Origin: Streptomyces qinglanensis
Lineage (GTDB): Bacteria > Actinomycetota > Actinomycetes > Streptomycetales > Streptomycetaceae
NCBI RefSeq assembly: GCF_900111245.1
Contig: NZ_FOGO01000001.1
Span: forward strand, 186,001-250,000
DNA: 64,000 bases
Reading direction: 5' to 3'
The translations under genes and the position numbers were made by a program. The notes under the pieces were generated by a model. That model did not search any database. It saw nothing but the letters and a program-made list of their open reading frames with translations, and was not told the origin of the DNA. Numbering within the stretch: the first letter of the stretch is position 1; every line of letters starts with the position of its first letter. Below, piece by piece: positions 17,681 through 26,491 of this stretch.

Positions 17681-18877
17681 ATGCGGGTACTGTTCACGAC
17701 CTGGGCCTGGCCCTCTCATCTGTACGCGCTGGTGCCACTGGCCTGGGCCTGCCGCAGCGCGGGGCACGAGGTGCTGGTCGTCAGCCAGCCGGAGCTGCTG
17801 CCCCTCATCGAGCGGACCGGGCTGCCGGGTGCCGCTGTCGGCAAGGACGTCGACGGGGTCGGCATGGTGCGCGGCTATGTGCTGCCCAGCGAGGACGACC
17901 CCACGGCCGACCGGCGGGCACCGCGCGCCGGGAAGGGGCCGCGGGCGCTGCGGATGTTCACCGCGCACGCCGACTCGATGATCGAGGGCACCGCCGAGAC
18001 GGCCCGGCGCTGGCGGGCCGATGTGGTGGTGTCCGAACCGACGGCGCTGGCCGGTCCACTGGCCGCCGCCGCTGCCGGGATTCCCGCGGTACGGCTGCTG
18101 TACGGCGCCGATCTGATGGCGCGGGCCCGCCCGCTGCTGCCGGAGGCGCTGGCCCCGCTGGCCGAGCGGGTGGGCGTGGACCCGGAGGGCTACGACCCGT
18201 TCGGCGCCGTCACGATCGACCCGTGTCCGCCGGGGTTCCAGGCGCCGGACCCGGCCGGGCACCCGCGGCTGCCCATGCGGTACGTGCCGTTCAACGGTCC
18301 GGGCACGCCGCCCGATCCGCCGCTGCCGCCACCGGTACGCGGGGTCCGGCGGGCCGTGGTGACCTGGGGGCACACGATGGCGCGGCTGGACCCGGCGCTG
18401 TTCTTGGCCGGGCACGCCGCGCGAGCGCTCGCCGCGCTGCCGGGTACCGAGACCGTGCTGGCGGTCACTGCGGCGCAGCGGCCGCTGCTGGGCGAGCTGC
18501 CGGACGGCGTGCGGGTGCTCACGGACGCGCCCCTGCACACGGTGCTCGGCGGCGCGGACCTGGTGGTGGCGCACGGCGGGGCCGGGACGGTGCTGACCGG
18601 TCTGCGCGCGGGCGTGCCGCTGCTGCTGGTGCCGCAGTTGCCGGACCATGCCGGGCACGCCGCCCGGGTGCTGGCGGCCGGTGCGGGTGAGGTCCTCACC
18701 CGGGACGAGGCGGACCCGGAGGCGCTCCGGGACGCGGCGGCCGGGCTGCTGGACCCCGAGCGGGGCGCCGGGCGGCGCGAGGCGGCACGGGCATTGCGGG
18801 ACGGGATGCTGGCGCAGCCCGCGCCCGCGTCGCTGGTCGGCGAGCTGGAGGAGCGGGTGGTCGCATGTGCGGCATAG
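17681..18877 (+). CDS. Family 1 (GT-B) glycosyltransferase
   Basis: A 398-residue NDP-sugar-dependent glycosyltransferase of the antibiotic type (UGT/CalG-like). The N-terminal half starts MRVLFTTWAWPSHLYALVPL, a typical acceptor-domain opening with the likely catalytic His in SHLY. The C-terminal donor site is VVAHGGAGTVLTGLRAGVPLLLVPQLPDHAGHA. It overlaps the next gene by 13 bases and heads an operon with the asparagine-synthase-like, TenA-like, P450 and ferredoxin genes. No deoxysugar synthesis genes are in the window, so the donor comes from primary metabolism or from genes elsewhere. Confidence 0.9.
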   Translation: MRVLFTTWAWPSHLYALVPLAWACRSAGHEVLVVSQPELLPLIERTGLPGAAVGKDVDGVGMVRGYVLPSEDDPTADRRAPRAGKGPRALRMFTAHADSMIEGTAETARRWRADVVVSEPTALAGPLAAAAAGIPAVRLLYGADLMARARPLLPEALAPLAERVGVDPEGYDPFGAVTIDPCPPGFQAPDPAGHPRLPMRYVPFNGPGTPPDPPLPPPVRGVRRAVVTWGHTMARLDPALFLAGHAARALAALPGTETVLAVTAAQRPLLGELPDGVRVLTDAPLHTVLGGADLVVAHGGAGTVLTGLRAGVPLLLVPQLPDHAGHAARVLAAGAGEVLTRDEADPEALRDAAAGLLDPERGAGRREAARALRDGMLAQPAPASLVGELEERVVACAA

Positions 18878-20721
18878 CGGGCTGGATCGACTTCACGCGG
18901 GAGATGCGCGAGGAGGGCAGCGTCGTACGGTCGATGGCCGCCACCCTAGCCAACCGCGGGCCGGACGACGAGGCGGTGTGGACCGACGCGGACGCCGCGC
19001 TGGGGCACCGCAGGCTCGCCGTCATCGATGTGGACGACTCCGTCCAGCCGATGACCGCCGAGCACGACGGGCGCACCCTGGCCGTACTCGTCCACAACGG
19101 CGAGATCTACAACTACCGCGAGCTGCGTTCCCGGTTGACGGCTCTGGGCCACCGGTTCCGTACGGCCGGGGACACCGAGGTGGTGCTGCGCGCCTACCTG
19201 GAGTGGGGTGCGGAGTGCGTGGAGCGGCTGGACGGCATGTTCGCGTTCGCCGTGTGGGATCCGCGCCGCAGGCAACTGCTGCTGGCCCGCGACCGGCTGG
19301 GGATCAAGCCGCTGTACTACGCGCGGACCGCGGACGGACTGCTCTTCGGCTCCGAGCCCAAGGCGCTGCTGGCCCACCCGTCGCTGGAGTGCGTGGTGGA
19401 CGCGGAGGGACTGGCCGAGCTGCTGGCCTACATCGCGACTCCGGGGCACGCCGTCTACCGGGGGATCCGGGAGCTGCCCGCCGGGCACGCGGCGCTCCTC
19501 AAGCAGGGCGCCGGCGGTGCCGTGCTGACCGAGTCGCGCTACTGGTCGCTGCCCGACCGCGAACACCCCGACACGCTGGAGCAGACCGTCGAGACGGTAC
19601 GCGGGCTGCTGCAGGACGCGGTCGGCAGCCATCTGGTCTCGGACGTCCCGCTGTGCACCCTGCTGTCGGGCGGGGTGGACTCCAGCGCACTGGCGGCGTT
19701 CGCCGCCCGTGCCGGGGGCGGGCGGCCGCGCACCTTCGCGGTGGACTTCGAAGGGCACACGGAGCGGTTCCGCAAGGACTTCTGGCACGAGGACCCGGAC
19801 GCGCCCTACGCGGCCGAGGTCGCCCGGCACGTGGGAACCGACCACGAACCGGTGGTGCTGCGCACCGCGGACCTGGCCGACCAGGTCGTCGACGCGGCGG
19901 CGCTGCGGGCCCAGGACCTGCCCCGGCCGATCCCGGACATGGACCGTTCGCTGTATCTGCTGCTGCGCGCGGTGCGGCAGCGCTCCACGGTGGCGCTGAT
20001 GGGCGAGGTCGCCGACGAACTGTTCGGCGGTTACCAGTCCTTCCGCGACCCGACGCTGGTGGACACCGCGAACTTCCCCTGGGTGACGATGGGCCTGCGG
20101 GTGGCGCCGCACGGGATGAGCACCGGGCTGCTGGACCCGGGCCTGCTGCGCAAGATCGACGTGCCGGGCTACTCGGCGCAGCGCTGGGCGGAGACGGTGG
20201 CCGAGGTGCCCGCGGTGCCGGGCGAGTCGGAGACCGAGCGGGTGATGCGGCGGGTCGGGCACGCGCATCTCACCCGCTGGCTGCCGCTGCTGCTCTCCCG
20301 CGACGACCGGCTGAGCATGGCGGTCGGCCTGGAGCTGCGGGTGCCCTACTGCGACCACCGGCTGGTCGAGTACGTCTACAACATCCCCTGGGCGATGAAG
20401 ACGGCCGACGGCCGCGAGAAGAGCGTGCTGCGCTCGGCCGTCGCCGATCTGCTGCCCGACTCGGTGACCCAGCGCCGCAAGAGTCCCTTCCCGATCACCC
20501 AGGACCCGCGCTACGGGCAGGTGCTGCGGCAGCGCTTCGACGCGGTCGTCGCCGACCCGGCCAGCCCGGTGCGGCCGCTGCTGGACGGCCCCGCCTGCGC
20601 GGAGCTGGCTGCCGAGGACCGGCCGATCGCGGTCGACGGGTGGGGCGAGCGCCGCAACGTCGAGATGGTCCTCCAGCTCGACGCGTGGCTGCGCCACTAC
20701 CGCGTCCGGCTGGATCTGTGA
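18865..20721 (+). CDS. Asparagine-synthase-like glutamine amidotransferase
   Basis: Class II amidotransferase (Ntn glutaminase) plus ATP-dependent synthetase domain, 618 residues. The catalytic nucleophile is Cys2 (MCGIAGW), with RLAVID and the HNGEIYN and DTEVV segments in the glutaminase half. The ATP pyrophosphatase loop SGGVDS is at residues 268-273. In type II PKS clusters this family makes an amide: OxyD for a malonamate starter, and XanA, LlpA and PdmN-like proteins for amidation of the polyketide chain. Given the pentangular-type gene set, the second role seems more likely here. A primary asparagine synthase is less likely from its location. Confidence 0.87.
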   Translation: MCGIAGWIDFTREMREEGSVVRSMAATLANRGPDDEAVWTDADAALGHRRLAVIDVDDSVQPMTAEHDGRTLAVLVHNGEIYNYRELRSRLTALGHRFRTAGDTEVVLRAYLEWGAECVERLDGMFAFAVWDPRRRQLLLARDRLGIKPLYYARTADGLLFGSEPKALLAHPSLECVVDAEGLAELLAYIATPGHAVYRGIRELPAGHAALLKQGAGGAVLTESRYWSLPDREHPDTLEQTVETVRGLLQDAVGSHLVSDVPLCTLLSGGVDSSALAAFAARAGGGRPRTFAVDFEGHTERFRKDFWHEDPDAPYAAEVARHVGTDHEPVVLRTADLADQVVDAAALRAQDLPRPIPDMDRSLYLLLRAVRQRSTVALMGEVADELFGGYQSFRDPTLVDTANFPWVTMGLRVAPHGMSTGLLDPGLLRKIDVPGYSAQRWAETVAEVPAVPGESETERVMRRVGHAHLTRWLPLLLSRDDRLSMAVGLELRVPYCDHRLVEYVYNIPWAMKTADGREKSVLRSAVADLLPDSVTQRRKSPFPITQDPRYGQVLRQRFDAVVADPASPVRPLLDGPACAELAAEDRPIAVDGWGERRNVEMVLQLDAWLRHYRVRLDL

Positions 20722-20747
20722 GAGCGAACGGAGAGGGGCGAGAATCG

Positions 20748-21419
20748 ATGCTGCTGAGCGATCAGCTCAAGGAGCTGGCCGCGCCGGTGCTGGAGAAGGT
20801 GCAGGCCCACCCGTTCTGGTCGGGGCTGCGGGACGGCTCCCTGCCGGGCGAGTCACTGGCGTACTTCGTGGAACAGGACACCGGGCATCTGCTGCCCGCC
20901 TACGCACGGGCGCTGGCGCGCACCGCTGCCGCCGCCGAGGCGGACGCGCACACCGCGCTGCTGGGCCGCTCGGTCACCGGGACGCTGGAGGCGCGGGACC
21001 GGCTGCGGCAGAAGTACGCCGAGTGGGCGGAGGGTGCGGGGCTGCCCGCGGCCGCCGGTACGCCGCAGGCGAGTCCGGTCACCCACGCGCACTGCGCGTT
21101 CTTCAACGCCTCCAGCGCCGCCTCCTTCACCGCCGGGGTGGGGGCGCTGCTGCCGATGGTGTGGTTCAACTTCCGGGTCTCCGACGACCTGCTGGAGCGG
21201 CACACCGCCGGGTCCCGGTACGCGGAGTGGATCGAGGCGTACCACCCCGGTCCGGGATACGGCTACGCGGTGCGGGCCTTCCTGGGGCTGGCCGACGAGC
21301 TGGGCGAGACGTCGTCGCCGGCCGGACGCGACCGGCTGGTCGCGCACTTCCGCACCGGCATCCGGCACGAGTGGGCGTTCGCCGAGGCCGCCTGGGACCG
21401 CCCCGAGTGGCCGGTGTGA
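20748..21419 (+). CDS. TenA-fold protein lacking the thiaminase active-site cysteine
   Basis: A 223-residue all-helical protein of the TenA/heme-oxygenase-like superfamily. It keeps the early FVEQDTGHLL region (QD as in TenA Asp44), the AEWIEAY motif and the late HEWAFAEAAW with the conserved Glu. The segment that normally reads LLPC-W is LLPMVW, with Met at residue 137, so the nucleophilic Cys of thiaminase II is missing. The canonical reaction is therefore unlikely. It lies between the amidotransferase and P450 genes, spaced 26 and 52 bp, in one operon. A redesigned binding, hydrolase or diiron-type role is possible; none is proven. Confidence 0.72.
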   Translation: MLLSDQLKELAAPVLEKVQAHPFWSGLRDGSLPGESLAYFVEQDTGHLLPAYARALARTAAAAEADAHTALLGRSVTGTLEARDRLRQKYAEWAEGAGLPAAAGTPQASPVTHAHCAFFNASSAASFTAGVGALLPMVWFNFRVSDDLLERHTAGSRYAEWIEAYHPGPGYGYAVRAFLGLADELGETSSPAGRDRLVAHFRTGIRHEWAFAEAAWDRPEWPV

Positions 21420-21471
21420 CCGGCCCGCTTCCGCCTCCCCCACCTGATCACCGCAACCCGAAGGGACAACC

Positions 21472-22671
21472 GTGAGCACTCAGACCCCGCCCAGGTATCC
21501 GTTCGCCTGGACCCCGCCCATGCAGGTGCCCGAAGCGCTGCGGCATGTGCACAGCAGCTCCGCGATGGAGGTGACGCTGCCGAGCGGGGACGTGGCGACG
21601 CTCGTGACCCGCTACAAGGACGTGCGCGCCCTGTTCGCGGACAAGCGTCTCTCGCGCAACATCGCGCGCCCCGACTGCGCACGCATCTCCGCGGACAACG
21701 ACCTGTTCATGGACCCGGAGATCGACCCGGACCCGCCCAAGCACACCCAGGTGCGCTCGCTGGTGACCAAGGCGTTCACCGCCCGCCGGATCGAGGCGCT
21801 GCGGCCGTATGTGCAGCGTGTCGCCGACGAGCTGCTGGACGAGATGGCGGCCGGGCCGCGCCCGGTGGAGCTGAACGAGGCGCTGGCGTTCCCGCTGCCG
21901 ATCATGGTGATCTGCAAGCTGCTGGGCGTGCCGGCCGAGGACCGCGACCAGTTCCGCGAGTACGTCGACGGCTTCCTGTCGGTCACCAAGCTGCCGCCCG
22001 AGGAGGTCGGGCAGTGCCGGCAGAACCTGTGGAAGTACCTGGGCGACCTGATCGACGCCAAGCGCGAGAAGCCCGGTGACGACCTGGTGAGCGAACTGAT
22101 CCGGGTCCGCGACGAGGAGGACAACCGGCTCAACGACCACGAGCTGCACTTCTGGTGCCAGGGGCTGCTGATCGCCGGATACGTCACCACGGCCAGCCAG
22201 ATCGGCACCGGCACGGCCGTGCTGCTGCACCACCCGGAGCTGGTGCGCGAGATCCAGGCGGACTGGTCGCTGGTGCCCTCCACGGTGGAGGAGCTGCTGC
22301 GCACCCAGATCATGGGCTCCTCGGTGGGCACCATGCGGTACGCCGTCGAGGACATCCCCCTCTCGGACGGTTCGGTCATCAAGAAGGGCACCAGCGTGCT
22401 GCTGTCGGAGGAGGGGGCCAACATGGACCCCGAGGTCTTCGACAAGCCCTTCGAGCTGGACATCCGCCGCCAGGAGAACCACCACATGACGTTCGGTGCG
22501 GGCATCCACTACTGCGTGGGCGCCGCGCTGGCGCGGATGGAGCTGCAGGTGGCCACCGAGTCACTGCTGCGCCGCTTCCCCGACATCAGGCTCGCGGCCC
22601 CGGCCGAGGAGCTGCCGCGGGCGCTGGGCGGGTTCATGGAGGGCTTCACCGAGATCCCCGTGGAGTGGTGA
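21472..22671 (+). CDS. Cytochrome P450
   Basis: Class I bacterial P450 of 399 residues (CYP105/107-like architecture). The heme ligand is Cys348 in FGAGIHYCVGAALAR. The K-helix ExxR is EELLR, and the I-helix reads LLIAGYVTTASQ, which keeps AG and the catalytic Thr region but not the usual acid (AGxDT). It is followed two bases later by its ferredoxin gene. In xanthone-type clusters P450s form methylenedioxy bridges, hydroxylate or couple rings; which applies here cannot be told. It shares the operon with the glycosyltransferase and amidotransferase genes. Confidence 0.93.
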   Translation: MSTQTPPRYPFAWTPPMQVPEALRHVHSSSAMEVTLPSGDVATLVTRYKDVRALFADKRLSRNIARPDCARISADNDLFMDPEIDPDPPKHTQVRSLVTKAFTARRIEALRPYVQRVADELLDEMAAGPRPVELNEALAFPLPIMVICKLLGVPAEDRDQFREYVDGFLSVTKLPPEEVGQCRQNLWKYLGDLIDAKREKPGDDLVSELIRVRDEEDNRLNDHELHFWCQGLLIAGYVTTASQIGTGTAVLLHHPELVREIQADWSLVPSTVEELLRTQIMGSSVGTMRYAVEDIPLSDGSVIKKGTSVLLSEEGANMDPEVFDKPFELDIRRQENHHMTFGAGIHYCVGAALARMELQVATESLLRRFPDIRLAAPAEELPRALGGFMEGFTEIPVEW

Positions 22672-22673
22672 GG

Positions 22674-22871
22674 ATGCTCCGCGTGACCGCGAACCCGGAG
22701 ACGTGTGCGGTCAGCAGCCTGTGCGTGTACCGGCTGCCCGGTGTCTTCGACCAGGACGAGGACGGCCTGGTCGTCGTCCTGGACGAGACGCCGGACGGGG
22801 ATCTGCACGAGGAGGTCCGCCGGGCGGCCCGCGGCTGCCCGACGAAGTCCATCCACGTCACCGAGGAGTGA
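22674..22871 (+). CDS. [3Fe-4S] ferredoxin, partner of the adjacent P450
   Basis: A 65-residue electron carrier. Cysteines in CAVSSLC (C-x5-C) and in the later CPTKSI give the three-Cys pattern of Streptomyces P450 ferredoxins. ATG 22674 begins two bases after the P450 stop with AGG overlapping that stop, so translation is coupled. A ferredoxin reductase is not encoded in the window. Confidence 0.9.
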   Translation: MLRVTANPETCAVSSLCVYRLPGVFDQDEDGLVVVLDETPDGDLHEEVRRAARGCPTKSIHVTEE

Positions 22872-22879
22872 CCCCCGGA

Positions 22880-22919
22880 CCGGTCCCGGCGCCCGCCTCC
22901 CCGCGCGCACCGGGACCGG
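22880..22919. terminator. Hairpin between convergent ferredoxin and ATP-grasp genes
   Basis: CCGGTCCCGG (22880-22889) pairs with CCGGGACCGG (22910-22919) across a 20-base loop. It sits in the convergent gap and could end both transcripts. Confidence 0.5.
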
Positions 22920-22955
22920 CCGCTCCGCGGCGGGCCGACGGTCAGGGACCCGCGG

Positions 22956-24143
22956 CTAGCGGATGAGGTGCGGCAGGAACCGTGCGTACTCGTCGGTGAC
23001 CGGGCCGGCCGACTCGCGGATGCCCAGGCCCGCGGCCTCCCCGTCCACCACCCAGGTGCCCAGCACCGTGCGGTTGCCGTCGAACTCCGGCAGCGGGCAC
23101 AGCGCCTGGTAGCAGCACGGCTCGTCGCGCACCGACGGCTCCTGGCCCGGCTCGTGAAGTGTGACGCCCGCGCCCTCGCGGCCCAGCAGCGGCTTGGCCG
23201 CCCACCCGGTCGTCCCGGCCAGCTCCCGGGGCCCGTCCAGATAGGCGGGCAGCAGATGGGGGTGGCCGGGGAAGAGCTCCCACAGGATCGCCAGCAGCGC
23301 CTTGTTGGACAGCAGCATCTTCCACGCCGGTTCGATCCACAGCGTGCTGCCGGTGCCGCCGCCGTTGTCGAGGGTCTCCAGCACGTGCGGACCGAACCGG
23401 TCGGAGGCCAGCCACTCCCACGGGTAGAGCTTGAAGCAGGCCCGCACGAACTTCAGCCGCTGGTCGACGAACCGGCCCGAGAGCCGGTCCCAGCCGATCT
23501 CCTCCACCGGTATCGCGACGGTCTCCAGCCCGGCCTGCTCGGCGGTCTCCTGGAGGTAGGCCACCGTCATCAGGTCCTCGCCCAGCTCGTCCCGGGCCGA
23601 GTGGGCGAAGTGCACGGGAGCGCCCGGCGGCAGCAGCGCGGCCTGCTTGCGCCATACGCCGACCAGCCGCTCGTGCAGCGAGTTCCACTGGTCGGCGCCG
23701 GGGAAGCGGTCCTCCATCCAGAACCACTGCGGGGACGCCGCCTCCACCAGCGAGGTGGGGGTGTCCGCGTTGTACTCCAGCAGTTTCGCCGGCCCGCCGC
23801 GCCCGTCGTAGCGGAGGTCGAACCTGCCGTAGAGGCTGGGCAGTTCGGCGCGCCGCCGCCAGCTCTCGGACACCCGGCGCACCAGGGCCGGGTCGGTGAG
23901 GCCCAGGTCCGCGAACCGGCCGGCGGCCACGATGTGCTCCGCGGCCTGCAGGCACATGGCGTGCAGCTCCTCCACGACCTCCTCGAGGCCCTCCACCTCG
24001 GGCAGGGTGAGGGCGTAGTAGGCGCTCTCGTCCCAGTAGGGACGCAGCGAGCCGTCCGGGTACCGGGTCAGCGGGTAGATGCAGCCCTGCTCCTCGACGG
24101 TCTCCTGCCAGCCGGGGCGTGGGGTGAGGGTGTGGCGTTCCAC
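22956..24143 (-). CDS. Glutathionylspermidine synthase-family ATP-grasp ligase (YgiC/YjfC-like)
   Basis: An ATP-grasp peptide/amide ligase-like protein of 395 residues. Typical family segments are RFDLRYDG-like (LYGRFDLRYDG), LLEYNADTPTSLVEA, NKALLAILWELFP and KPLLGREGAGV near the C-terminus. The YgiC-type members lack the amidase half of true glutathionylspermidine synthase and their substrate is not settled. Start GTG 24143, with GAGGAGAAGG upstream, is preferred to the ATG at 24212, which would overlap the upstream gene. It is paired with a DUF1190-like lipoprotein gene, as in the E. coli ygiB-ygiC pair. It is uncertain whether it belongs to the polyketide pathway. Confidence 0.82.
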   Translation of the reverse strand: MERHTLTPRPGWQETVEEQGCIYPLTRYPDGSLRPYWDESAYYALTLPEVEGLEEVVEELHAMCLQAAEHIVAAGRFADLGLTDPALVRRVSESWRRRAELPSLYGRFDLRYDGRGGPAKLLEYNADTPTSLVEAASPQWFWMEDRFPGADQWNSLHERLVGVWRKQAALLPPGAPVHFAHSARDELGEDLMTVAYLQETAEQAGLETVAIPVEEIGWDRLSGRFVDQRLKFVRACFKLYPWEWLASDRFGPHVLETLDNGGGTGSTLWIEPAWKMLLSNKALLAILWELFPGHPHLLPAYLDGPRELAGTTGWAAKPLLGREGAGVTLHEPGQEPSVRDEPCCYQALCPLPEFDGNRTVLGTWVVDGEAAGLGIRESAGPVTDEYARFLPHLIR

Positions 24144-24174
24144 GCGGCCTTCTCCTCTCGTCCGCGCCGCCGCC

Positions 24175-24597
24175 TCAGCCGCCGTACCCGCCGCCGGTGC
24201 CGTAGCCGTCATCGTCGTCGTCGCAGCCGAAGCCGGCCCGCTCGACGGCGGCCGCGTGGACGAAGGTGCCGCCCGTGGCGCGGCCTTCGTCCTCCCGGCC
24301 GCCGTAGTACCAGACGCTGCCCGCGCTCTCGGTCTGCTGCCCGGCGGTCCGGGCGGCGGGGAGGGCGGCGGTGTGCGCGCCCTGGGTGCCGCACTGGCTC
24401 GGGGGCAGGATGCGGTAGCCGCGCACCGCGTCGTAGCTGTCGGGGTCCACGCACCGCCGGTCCGGCTCCGAGGAGTATCCGGACAGGGCGACGGCCAGGG
24501 CGCCCATGCTGCCGAGCACCACGGTCGAGGAGCGCAGCCTGCGCCGCCGTCCCCGGGCTTCCCGGTCGCTGTGCGCCGGCTCCGGCGTGCTGGTCAT
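24175..24597 (-). CDS. YgiB/DUF1190-like lipoprotein or membrane-anchored protein
   Basis: A 140-residue protein with a basic N-terminus (GRRRRLRSSTV) and one hydrophobic segment (VVLGSMGALAVALSGYS). An exported domain follows, with CVDPDSYDAVRGYRILPPSQC and a Gly/Tyr/Asp-rich tail holding FGCDDDDDGYG. The order with the following ATP-grasp gene matches the widely conserved ygiB-ygiC pair. The lipobox position lacks an obvious Cys, so it may be membrane-anchored rather than lipidated. ATG 24597 has AGGGGGA upstream. Function unknown. Confidence 0.65.
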   Translation of the reverse strand: MTSTPEPAHSDREARGRRRRLRSSTVVLGSMGALAVALSGYSSEPDRRCVDPDSYDAVRGYRILPPSQCGTQGAHTAALPAARTAGQQTESAGSVWYYGGREDEGRATGGTFVHAAAVERAGFGCDDDDDGYGTGGGYGG

Positions 24598-24614
24598 GCG
24601 GTCCCCCTGAACAA

Positions 24615-24638
24615 CTGAATGCCTGAATGCCTGAATGC
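24615..24638. repeat. Three tandem octamers (CTGAATGC)
   Basis: Perfect copies at 24615-24622, 24623-24630 and 24631-24638, just upstream of the start of the minus-strand DUF1190-like gene. They could be an operator or replication slippage. Confidence 0.8.
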
Positions 24639-24769
24639 GAGTCGAGATTCGAACTGCAGCGCACACCCTAGTGGGTGGGGTGCGGTGCCGCGGCGGGCCC
24701 CGGCGGAAGGGCCGGGTCCGCGCGATTCCTCCGTTTCGCGTGCTCCGGCGGCCCGTCGGGGCACGCGAA

Positions 24770-24801
24770 CGGGCCCGGCGGCCGGAGGGCCGCCGGGCCC
24801 G
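24770..24801 (-). terminator. Hairpin after flavin monooxygenase 1
   Basis: A 14-bp perfect stem (24770-24783 with 24788-24801) and a 4-base loop lie directly 3' of the minus-strand monooxygenase stop at 24829. Confidence 0.75.
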
Positions 24802-24828
24802 GTGCGCGTCCCGCTGCCGCGGGCCGGG

Positions 24829-26460
24829 TCAGCGCGGCGGGTACAGCTCCCGCACCGCCGTCCGCAGGGCCACCGCCGGGTCGGCGGCGGCGCCCTCGGA
24901 GCGCCAGGCGACGAACCCGTCCGGGCGGACGAGGACGGCGCCGTCGGCGGCGATGCCGTGCTGCTCGGCCACGGCCCGGCCGTCCGCCGCGGTCAGGGTG
25001 GCTCCCGGGCCGCCCACCCGGTGGGCGTCGATCCGCACGCCGGTCTCCGCGGACACGGCCGCGGCCGCCTCCACCCATGCCTGGCCGCCCTCCGCGGTCA
25101 GCAGCACCGGCGCCCGTCCGTACAGGTCCAGGGTGGAGATGTCCTCCCCGGCCCGGTCCAGCTCGATGTGCGGGGCGCGGGTGCCGGGCTCGCCGCGCAG
25201 CGCGTGCGGCGGCACCGGCGGGCCGTCCCCGTACCGGTAGCCGAAGACGGTGGTGCTGTACGCCTCGGCGGGGTCCGGGCCCTCCCCTTCGCCGTCGCCG
25301 TCCGGGCCGGTGCGCTCCTGCATCATCCCGAGGGCCTGCTGGAGGGTCATCCAGGCCACCGGGTGGCGCTCGGTCTGGTAGGTGTCCAGCAGTTCGGGCC
25401 CGGACTCGCCGTCCAGCACGGCGGCCAGCTTCCAGGCCAGGTTGCCGGCGTCCTGGATGCCGAGGCTGGCGCCGAACCCGCCGGTGGGCGGCACCAGATG
25501 GGCGGCGTCGCCGACGAGGAAGACCCGGCCGCGCCGGTACTCGCGGGCGACCTGGGCGCCGATGATGAAGCTCAGCCACTTGGCGCCGCCGGCCGGGAGC
25601 TGCGGGACGATGCGCACGTCCAGGTCGGGCTGGCCGATGGCCGCGCGGACGAGTTCGACCGCCTGCTCCTCGGTGACCGTCTCCAGTGTCTCGCCCTCGG
25701 GCATGGCGGTGGCGAAGATCCACCGCTGTTTGCCGTCGTGCGCGAACAGGATGGTGGAGGGCGCGGGTTTGTCGAGGTAGCAGACGCCGACGTCGCGGCC
25801 CCGGGCCGCCCGGCTGAGGTCCGCCTCGAAGAGCACCGAGAGGGTGGTGGCGAACTCGCCGGGTCCGTCCGTCTCGATGCCCAGCTCGCGCCGGACGGGG
25901 CTGCGGCTGCCGTCGGCGGCGACGAGGTAGCCGGCGCGCACGGTGCGCTCCTCGCCGCTGGCGGTGTCCCGGAGCACGGCGGTGACTCCGGCGTGCTCGC
26001 CCTCGCCGCTCTCCTCGAAGGACACCAGTTCGGTGCCGAAGGCCAGTTCGGCACCGAGTTCGGCGGCGCGGCCGCGCAGCAGGTGCTCGAGCCGGTCCTG
26101 GTCGATGGGGGCCCACTCGCAGGGGCTGACGCCGCCGGTGGGGTCGGGCTGGTCGGTGGGGCCGCTGAACATCTCGGGGCCCGCGAGGGTCTCGGCCCGG
26201 ATCATCAGCAGCTTGCTGAAGTCGGTGGCGAGGCTGGCCTCGGACCAGATGGGCCCCTCCAGCCCGACCTGCCGGTAGAGCTCGACGGTCCGCGGGTTGA
26301 CGCCGCGCGAGCGCGGGTGGCTCAGCGTGTCGGGGTGGCGCTCGACGACGAGCGAGCGGATGCCGTGCCAGCCGAGGAAGACCGCGGTGGACAGCCCTGT
26401 CACCGCCCCTCCGACGATCAGTACCGGAACCTGCTGCGGGGCCTGCTGGTTAGCGCTCAT
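24829..26460 (-). CDS. FAD-dependent aromatic hydroxylase 1 (PgaE/RdmE class)
   Basis: Group A flavoprotein monooxygenase of 543 residues that hydroxylates aromatic polyketides using NADPH and O2. Visible motifs are the N-terminal FAD loop GGAVTGLSTAVFL, a DG motif AADGSRSPVRRELG and GDAAHLVPPTGGFGASLGIQD for the FAD ribityl chain. A C-terminal thioredoxin-like domain follows from about residue 420. It is co-directional with the upstream O-methyltransferase gene (31 bp gap). It is one of three such enzymes in the window and may make the quinone or xanthone oxygen pattern. Confidence 0.92.
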   Translation of the reverse strand: MSANQQAPQQVPVLIVGGAVTGLSTAVFLGWHGIRSLVVERHPDTLSHPRSRGVNPRTVELYRQVGLEGPIWSEASLATDFSKLLMIRAETLAGPEMFSGPTDQPDPTGGVSPCEWAPIDQDRLEHLLRGRAAELGAELAFGTELVSFEESGEGEHAGVTAVLRDTASGEERTVRAGYLVAADGSRSPVRRELGIETDGPGEFATTLSVLFEADLSRAARGRDVGVCYLDKPAPSTILFAHDGKQRWIFATAMPEGETLETVTEEQAVELVRAAIGQPDLDVRIVPQLPAGGAKWLSFIIGAQVAREYRRGRVFLVGDAAHLVPPTGGFGASLGIQDAGNLAWKLAAVLDGESGPELLDTYQTERHPVAWMTLQQALGMMQERTGPDGDGEGEGPDPAEAYSTTVFGYRYGDGPPVPPHALRGEPGTRAPHIELDRAGEDISTLDLYGRAPVLLTAEGGQAWVEAAAAVSAETGVRIDAHRVGGPGATLTAADGRAVAEQHGIAADGAVLVRPDGFVAWRSEGAAADPAVALRTAVRELYPPR

Positions 26461-26491
26461 GGGTACGGACTCCTCTCTCGGACGGGCCCGC

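Noticed and set aside
24144..24212. N-terminal extension of the ATP-grasp protein from ATG 24212
   Set aside because: It would overlap the upstream gene by 38 bases, is low-complexity, and GTG 24143 has a much better ribosome site.
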